Shown here: positions 57,456 through 64,000 of the stretch, piece by piece | How positions within the stretch are numbered: the stretch's first letter is position 1 | How the letters are laid out: each line of letters begins with the position of its first letter | NCBI GenBank assembly: GCA_036971615.1 | Contig: JAYKKR010000005.1 | Span: 868,001 to 932,000, forward strand | Direction of reading: 5' to 3' | DNA length: 64,000 nucleotides | Source: Amyloporia xantha | Lineage: Eukaryota > Basidiomycota > Agaricomycetes > Polyporales > Adustoporiaceae | Notes under the pieces: model-generated | What the model was told of the DNA's origin: nothing | What the model saw: only the letters and a program-made list of their open reading frames with translations | The model's database searches: none | Made by a program: the position numbers and the translations under genes

Positions 57456-57563
57456 GGCGGATTTTGTTAAGTCTGATCGCGGTTCAGGACAGTGACGATG
57501 CTCCTGCAGGCGGTGTGACCGGCTGTGGCTGAGAAATTTCTGGCGTTAAGGGCCGGGCTGGAT

Positions 57564-57578
57564 CACGTGCAGACGCGC
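57564..57578. promoter_or_regulatory. CACGTG and ACGCGC in the TIM17/CDCA7-like divergent promoter
   Basis: CACGTG (57564-57569) is followed by ACGCGC (57573-57578), about 70 to 80 bases before the CDCA7-like start. Only 190 bases separate the two start codons. Confidence 0.4.
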
Positions 57579-57645
57579 ACCATGTGATGGCTAAGACGCG
57601 CCGCGGTGGCTCATCCTCTTTCCAAACCACAACCATCTCCGCACG

Positions 57646-60296
57646 ATGCGCCCACAATCTTCAAAGTCGCGACCCGCTGCCGCAATAGAACGGAGACAGC
57701 AATTATACGTTGATATTCCACCTTCTCCTTTGCATTCGTCTCGTGCAGATCTAACTGGGGGTTCTTCTGCTGGGTCCAGCCTCAAAGAGAACACGCCATT
57801 GCTTGTCTCACGTACCAATAGTGACAGCAGTATTACAAGTCTGAGCAGTGGACCATCACGCTCTTCCAAGCGGAGGCTATCCGACGCGTCACAAACCATG
57901 TTAGGACGAGATGGGCATACCGATTCCAAGAAACCCAAGCTCACAGCGGCCGGCTCTAACATGACAAAGAAGCGGGAAAGCTCTCAAGAAAGGAAACGTA
58001 AAGAAAACAAAACAATTCAGGCTGCTAAACAGCCCCTAGATAGCTCGAGTGAATTTCCCAATGGGGCCTTTTATTGTCATCAATGTAACAAGAAACGAGA
58101 CATGTCCGGTTAGTCAGCCTGATTTATCAATTCAATTCAATTATTTTCTGATGCCTTTGACAGAGGGTGCCCATTGCACTTACAATTCTGCACTCTCCGG
58201 TAAAGAGTCGCGTTGCAAAGCCAGATATTGCAGAGCATGCCTCAAGAACAGGTACGCGCAGGCTTTAGACGACATCAAAGGCGACGGTGCGAGGACTCTT
58301 ACAAAAAAGGAGAAAGAGAAGCATGTCTCTGGAGAAGGCTATTACTTCCAGTTTGTGCATTGACCGACGTCTGCTGGTATTTACTGACTGGGCCCTCAGG
58401 TGTCCCAAGTGTCGAGACGAATGTAACTGTCGAAACTGCCGAAAGGCGAAGGGACTCGAACCAACAGGGTAGGTGGTATGTTAGGTGCGGCGACTGGTAT
58501 GCTAAACACTACGCGTGATCAGAAATCTTACCTTTATTGCTCGTCGGGAAGGCAAAGAATCTGCCGCTGCTTGCTTGAAGGAGGATCCGGCAGCTATGGT
58601 AGGTTTTGCTAGCTGAATGCTTGTGCCTATGATTCTAATCCAGTTACAGGGTGTCTTGCCTGGAAAGGGCCAGCAATTGGTGCCAGAAAAGAAGCCAAGG
58701 GTTGTGAAGAAGGTGATGGCGTCTGCCGCCTCTACTTTGTCAACAAAGGATTTGGCTACACGGCCTACCAGGCCTCTCCCGAAACCTCGAGGTCCCAAGA
58801 CGAAGCCAGCTCCTTCTCCCAAACCAGTTCCGAAACCGCTCTGGACACGCGTACCGACGGTGCTTGATCGTACCAATGCCGAAGCACGTATCTACATCCG
58901 GGAATTCGCACTTCGCTTTTCCTCTTTGCTCGATCTCGCCAAGGGCCACTTGGACGAACTCGAAGAGATTTCTGGTGAGACGGTAGCTGACGAAGAGGAA
59001 GTTGAACTCGTGGGGTGGGTCAGTGAAGCCTGTGTGAAGGCTCTCATTCTCGGACTCCTGTCTGTGCTTGCGGACGGATGTGATAGCGAAGGGATCTCAA
59101 AGATCACAAAGGACACTATGAAGGAGATCCGCACATCCGGCGCAAATCTGAATAGGATTTGGGCTGCTCTTGCAGCCTTACGAAACGGCTTGCAATCTGT
59201 ACCTACGACACCCTTCAATGTCCCTGATCCCATGCCTCCACCCTCGACGGTTACCTTCCGCAGCACCCGCAGCGGGATACAAGGCAAGAGCACCGATATT
59301 GGTGTTAACATTGCCTATTCTGCGCAGCTCATTCCTGTTATTGCCGCGCTTGTGGGGTCAGCGATTCAAACTAGGCCTGTGCGCGAAGAAATTGAGCACG
59401 GCGTGGCGGAGGAGAAGCAACTTGTCAAGGATGTCCGCGAGGCTGTCGTCGAAGAAAACAACAGGTGGAAGGATAGGACCGCTTCGGGCGCCCAAGCCAA
59501 AGGCAGTGTCAAGGCTGAGCGAGCCGGTCACAAGCAGACTTTGCAAGATCTAGAGCATGCCCACAGCGTGGCGCAGACCGCTTGTATTCCTCGCTACAAC
59601 ATGTTAGGCCAGGACCACGAAGGCAGGGTTTACTACGCTCTGACACCCGGAGAGGCGGAGAGGGAGGCTGCAATTCGGCTCATTGCCGGCAAGGATGGCA
59701 AAGTGAAGCTACATCGGAAGCGTGGTGGACTCACCGAGGAGGATAGACGGGATATGAATCGGTGGTCCTGGTTTGTCGCCGTCTGGGGAAAGCTTCCTGA
59801 TGGCGCCGTTAAAGTCGAAAGTGAAGATGACAGTGAGGACGAGGACGAAGATCGCGACGCCTGGTGGGGTTTCTGGGACCCGCAGGAGATCACTAAGGTC
59901 GCGGACTGGATCGCATTCAAGTGCGAGCTGGGCGATGCTAAATCCAAGCCCTCTGCTAGATCGGTCGCCGGGTCTGCTGTCGATAAAGGCAAGGCAGTCG
60001 AGGGCCGCGCTAGCACCTACGACACTCTTGCCACGGGCAGTAGTCTCGCTGGCTCTCGTGAACCGTCGCCATTATCTGATCTCTCATCTGACGAGGACTC
60101 CGACATGGACGGCGACGACAGCGATGAAGAGGACACCGAAGATTTGTATGCGGGAATGCGTACAGACCCTCAAGGCCGTCCGGTCTCCAATAGGCACGAG
60201 CTTCGCGAGCTTGTGAAAAACTTGAAGGGATATGCAAACCTGCTTCCGTGGAGGATACACCGTGTCGGCGGGGACGGTTCAGTAGCCAAAGAATAG
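57646..60296 (+). CDS. CDCA7-type 4CXXC zinc-finger protein with C-terminal DDT/WHIM-like region
   Basis: Five exons (57646-58108, 58164-58350, 58400-58468, 58523-58598, 58650-60296) give 813 residues. Residues 1-140 are disordered and basic. The zf-4CXXC_R1 domain spans about 143-240, coded over exons 1-3: CHQCNKKRDM, HCTYN, RCKARYCRACLKNRY, then CPKCRDECNCRNCRKAKGL. These Cys pairs are the signature of CDCA7/JPO proteins, which in animals recruit the HELLS remodeller to hemimethylated DNA. Residues about 335-440 are helical (REFALRFSSLLDLAKGHLDE ... LLSVLADGCD) and, with the YALTPGEAEREAAI part, resemble the DDT/WHIM modules of fungal zf-4CXXC proteins. The C-terminus has acidic runs (DDSEDEDEDRD). 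Nuclear chromatin role likely. Confidence 0.87.
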
Positions 60297-60551
60297 ACGG
60301 CGAACACAGCAACCCGTGCTATACCAGACGATAATTATAGATCATTTATAATGTGTCTCGTTCCTCTCAACATAGAACCGACTATACCACCTGCCGCATT
60401 ACACTCAGTGAGTAGACACATTGCACTTAGTAGGTAGATATATTGTACGCATAGTGCTCATACATTCTGATCTTGTTAATATCATTGATACCGTCAGTAG
60501 AGAAAGTGAGAAATACCCGGGTGGTCGAGAATGAGTGGACATGCAGGAAAG

Positions 60552-61157
60552 CTACGAACACTGTCGACCCACTATGGCTACAAGGTCATCCTGCGCTATT
60601 GGCCGCTCGACATATTTCGACAGTCGTTGAGCGAGAAGAGTAGCTAGAAGATGTTTGCACTGTTTGGGAGACACGGTCATTGAAAGCCACTTTTCGATTC
60701 AACAATGACCATAAAGATGACTTGCCATGAGCTGGGACCCAGATAATAGAACAGAATAAGCATACGCTGGGCAGGTGCAATAGGCTATCGAGGCGTCGTT
60801 ATGCGAGAGCACTTCGGGGAAGACACTATATGTAGCAGTTGAGCCAAACACCTCATACAGGGAGTTTCCCCAGGGCATTTTGTACTTGATGACTTGTTTC
60901 ATGACCATAAACCATGTATATATGCTTGTATTGATAACATTTACTCACCGTTCTCCCTGTCAATGAGATCCAAGGAAGCAAGTAGAAGGGAATCCGGAAA
61001 GAAGAAACGAAGCTTTTCCAGTGCTTCGTCTACTACGATTCCATGCTGAGTCTGTTAGAATGCAACCGCTTTGAATTCAGCGAGCCTTACTGTTTTCAGA
61101 CTGGACGGATTCTATGACAGTTAACGCCAAGGCGAGACGTTCTGACGAGAAAGACAT
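60552..61157 (-). CDS. SWIM zinc-finger protein, Sws1/ZSWIM7-like
   Basis: Clear exons are about 61051-60949 (helical part, IVVDEALEKLRFFFPDSLL ... SLDLIDRENV), 60892-60726 and 60659-60552. The SWIM finger has the CxCx(n)CxH pattern: YCTCPAYAYSVLLSGSQLM at the end of one exon and CKHLLATLLAQRL at the start of the next. The intron between them (60660-60725) has a GC donor (GCAAGT), and only that junction restores the Cys-Lys-His. A likely first exon starts at 61157 (MSFSSERLALALTVIESVQ), but its donor at 61090 leaves the frame one base off, so the first junction is unresolved. About 145 residues in all. Sws1/ZSWIM7 forms the Shu-type complex with Rad51 paralogues and promotes homologous recombination. 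Confidence 0.75.
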
Positions 61158-61423
61158 CCTAGACTGGACCAACGGATAACCTGTTACAGCAATTTTACAC
61201 GGTAGAAGACACTGAGACTCGGTTTTTTGGACGATGAAGTCGGTTCGTATGAGAGCGCGAAAAGATTATGGCCACGAATAACCTGCAAAGTTCACCTATA
61301 TGTCTGGATTTAGAAGCACCAGAAGGGTCTACAGCTGCCGGGCCTAAGAAGAGTCCAAGCGAGATGGTGGGCAGTAAGACGAAACCACCCGGAGTTTGCT
61401 CGAGTGGGAATTTAGAGTGCACG

Positions 61424-61471
61424 CACGTGACTAACGCGATCGTGTGGCGACGCGACGCGATTTGGACGCGT
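61424..61471. promoter_or_regulatory. CACGTG, ACGCGA and ACGCGT sites upstream of SMC2
   Basis: CACGTG at 61424-61429, ACGCGA sites near 61434, 61449 and 61454, and ACGCGT at 61466-61471 lie 155 to 205 bases before the SMC2 start. The rest of 61158-61628 shows no gene. Confidence 0.5.
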
Positions 61472-61628
61472 TCAACCACCATCGTCAAGACCCCCATCTC
61501 GCGTATCTTATCGGATTAGCTGGTTCTTTTACTGCTGGTTTACTACGTACTGGTTTATTCTGCTCTCAGCATACACGTTTGACGTCCTAAACGGAAAATT
61601 ACGCAGATTTCGACACATCGCAGCAACA

Positions 61629-64000
61629 ATGCGTATAGAAGAGCTAGTGCTGGAAGGTGTTACCACTATCCCATTGCACATGGAGATGACTCATCAAACC
61701 TACCGCTAGGCTTCAAGTCGTATCCTGTACGCACGCAGATTACTGGGTGGGACTCGTCTTTCAACGCAATCACCGGTCTAAATGGCTCGGGCAAATCTAA
61801 TATTCTCGACGCGATATGCTTTGTTCTTGGTATTACAAACATGTCTTCAGTGCGTGTGTATATGATATGACTGTAATTCTTATCTCTGAAGGCCAGTACT
61901 GCTGTAGATGCGAGCTCAGAACCAACAGGACCTCATCTACAAACGTGGACAAGCAGGCGTCACGAAAGCAAGTGTAACTATCGTGTTTGACAATTCAGAT
62001 CGTTCCACAAGTCCAGTCGGACTTGAGAATTGTAAGCAAATCACGGTTACTCGCCAGGTATGTCAGTGTTCTGGGTAGGTTGCCCGTGGAAACTAAGAAG
62101 TATGTCATAGATCGCCCTTCCTAATGTCTCAAAGTATCTGTTGAATGGCCATAAGTCACAGCAGCACACCATACAGACCCTCTTCCAAAGCGTTCAGCTT
62201 AATATTAACAATCCAAACTTTCTGATTATGCAGGGCCGCATCACAAAGGTGGGTGCGGCCTCAAAGGTTAAAAGCATTGCTGACTTGGAACTCTGGCGTT
62301 AATCAGGTGTTGAACATGCGACCGCAAGAGATTTTAGGCATGGTGGAGGAGGCTGCAGGCACGCGAATGTTCGAAGAGCGTAAAGAGAAAGCGAAGAAGA
62401 CCATGGGCAAGAAGGAGAAGCGTGTGCAGGAGATCACTTCTCTCCTCGCCGAAGAGATCGAGCCCAAGCTTGAGACCCTCCGTGCGGAGAAGCGGTCATT
62501 CCTGCAGTGGCAGAAAGCATGCTCCGAGCTGGAGCGTATTGGACGTGTTTTGCGTGCGTGGGAGTGGACAGAGGGCAACGAACGAGTGGTAAAGAAGGAC
62601 ACGGAGATCAGTGCTAAGGAGAAGGAGACGAGCAAGTCGCGTAAGGGGAAGGAGAAGTGCATACGCGAGATCGAGGCGGCAGAGAAAGATGCACAGGAAG
62701 TAGAGGCGCAGAGGGAGAAGGAATTGAGGAAGGGCGGGAAATTTAAAAAGCTAGAAGACGAGGTAGGCGAGTTGGAAAAGGTGTTGGTGAAGATAAAGAC
62801 ACAAGTCGAGATCAAGAATGGGACCATCACGGATGAAGAGGAGCATATCACAACCTTAGAAACTGAACTTGCCGAGGTGAGTTTACAGTTTATATGGCCG
62901 ACTGTCGAGTACATGATCGTCTTTATTTAGCTCGGAGATAGCCTGATCCAGAAGCGGTCGCAAGTAGAAGAATTGGCTACATCTCATGGCGCAGTGAAAG
63001 ACAAACATACCGCCCTGCAAACCGCGTTAACAAACGCAGAGGAGCTGCTTCAAACATTATTGACTGGTTTGTCATCGAAAGGGGCCAGCAATACTGGCGG
63101 TGGGTACATGGGACAACTCGCAGACGCCAAGGTGCGTCTGGCACAAGCCAGCACAGAGGAAGAGCAGAGCCGCGTCAAATTGGGCATGAGCCAGAAAGAA
63201 CTCAAGACGCTGGAGGGCCGCTGGAAAGAGGTGGAGCGGGAGGCTGGTGAGGGCCAGAAACGGCTGCAAGTGATGCGAGGGGAGGTCAATGCATTCAAGG
63301 CGAAGGTGGCGCAGTCAGGATGGACCGCTGAAAAGGATCAAGAAGATGAGGTCGCGCGCAGAAATGCGAAAGCAGAGGTGCGAGGACTGACCGAGGTATG
63401 GCTTCACGCCTTCGAGATGTCCAGGCTGTAATGAACCACTAATCGGTGCCTTAGGGACGAGACACCATCAAGCAGCGGTTATCTTCTTTGGATTTCGACT
63501 ATGCGCTGCCGCATCCAAATTTCGACCGCTCTAGCGTGAAGGGTCTCGTCGCTTCCTTGATCTCGCTTGAGCCCACAGATTATAACAAGTCGACTGCCTT
63601 GGAAATAACTGCCGGAGGCCGACTTTACAATGTTGTCGTCAAGAGTGAGCAAGTTGGCAAAGACTTATTAAAGAATGGCAGGCTGAAGAAGCGAGTCACC
63701 ATCATTCCGCTGAACAAGATTGATACTTTCAAGATCTCTGCTCAGGTGCATTGAACAGGCTCCTACGAGTGATAGTGTCAAGGCACTGACGTTTTGTCCG
63801 TGCAGAAACTCGCAGCTGCGACCAAGCTCGCTCCCGGCAAGGTTCGACTGGCTCTCTCCTTGGTCGGATACCCGGAAGAGGTTGCCAACGCAATGGCTTT
63901 CGTATTTGGAAACACTCTCATCTGCGACGACGCTGAGTCCGCCAAGCTGGTAACATTCTCCCCGCAAGTTGGCGGGGTTCGTTCGGTCACCCTCGACGGT
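61629..64000 (+). CDS. SMC2: condensin subunit SMC2 (N-terminal part, cut by the window end)
   Basis: Exons seen: 61629-61656, 61710-61849, 61908-62057, 62111-62248, 62307-62876, 62931-63395, 63455-63745, 63806 to the window end; about 660 of roughly 1,200 residues. The head starts [20 protein letters not shown] and contains the Walker A loop [22 protein letters not shown]2-specific text follows: [54 protein letters not shown] long coiled coil with many Lys/Glu leads to the hinge ([39 protein letters not shown]). The window stops within the hinge ([17 protein letters not shown]). SMC2 pairs with SMC4 in condensin and compacts mitotic chromosomes. Confidence 0.96.

Overview
The window is nuclear DNA from a filamentous basidiomycete, most likely a mushroom-forming agaricomycete. 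Genes are dense, sit on both strands and are split by many short introns, mostly 45 to 65 bases. Gene content fits too: a secreted laminarinase-type GH16 like those of white-rot fungi, an intron-rich chitin synthase, a caspase-domain protein of the agaricomycete type and a TPP1/Est3-like telomere protein. All gene models below were spliced by hand from reading frames and GT-AG (sometimes GC-AG) signals. Nearly all exon sums divide by three; exceptions are stated.

Layout. 0-9 kb: GH16 beta-glucanase (+), a membrane protein with a long histidine/proline tandem repeat (+), and a mitochondrial PPR protein (-). 9-17.5 kb: cohesin subunit RAD21 (+), a coiled-coil protein with an HMMR/RHAMM-like N-terminus (+), a cysteine-synthase-like PLP enzyme (-), and ARF GTPase (-). 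17.9-26.7 kb: an LRR protein (-), RAD23 (+) and a large TPP1/Est3-like shelterin candidate (+). 27-35 kb: chitin synthase (+), an R3H protein (-) and a WBP4-like splicing protein (-). 35-44 kb: DNA polymerase kappa (-), an amidase whose first exon carries a 336-bp MITE-like insertion (-), and a caspase-domain protein (-). 45-54 kb: ATG6/Beclin (+), glutamate-cysteine ligase (+), an RraA-like protein (-) and a VanZ-like membrane protein (+). 54-64 kb: a mitochondrial Mmc1-like protein (+), TIM17 (-), a CDCA7-type zinc-finger protein (+), a SWIM-finger Sws1-like protein (-) and the first part of condensin SMC2 (+), which runs off the end.

No operon logic is expected. Still, seven of about 24 genes act in chromosome maintenance: RAD21, RAD23, the TPP1-like gene, POLK, the CDCA7-like gene, the Sws1-like gene and SMC2. 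Several short promoters carry a CACGTG palindrome beside an ACGCGT-type (MluI cell-cycle box) site, which suggests shared cell-cycle control. The clearest oddities are the MITE-like insertion that breaks the amidase frame, the telomere-protein gene with an SQ-rich tail, the higher-order coding repeat and three GC-AG introns. I saw no tRNA, rRNA or CRISPR array.
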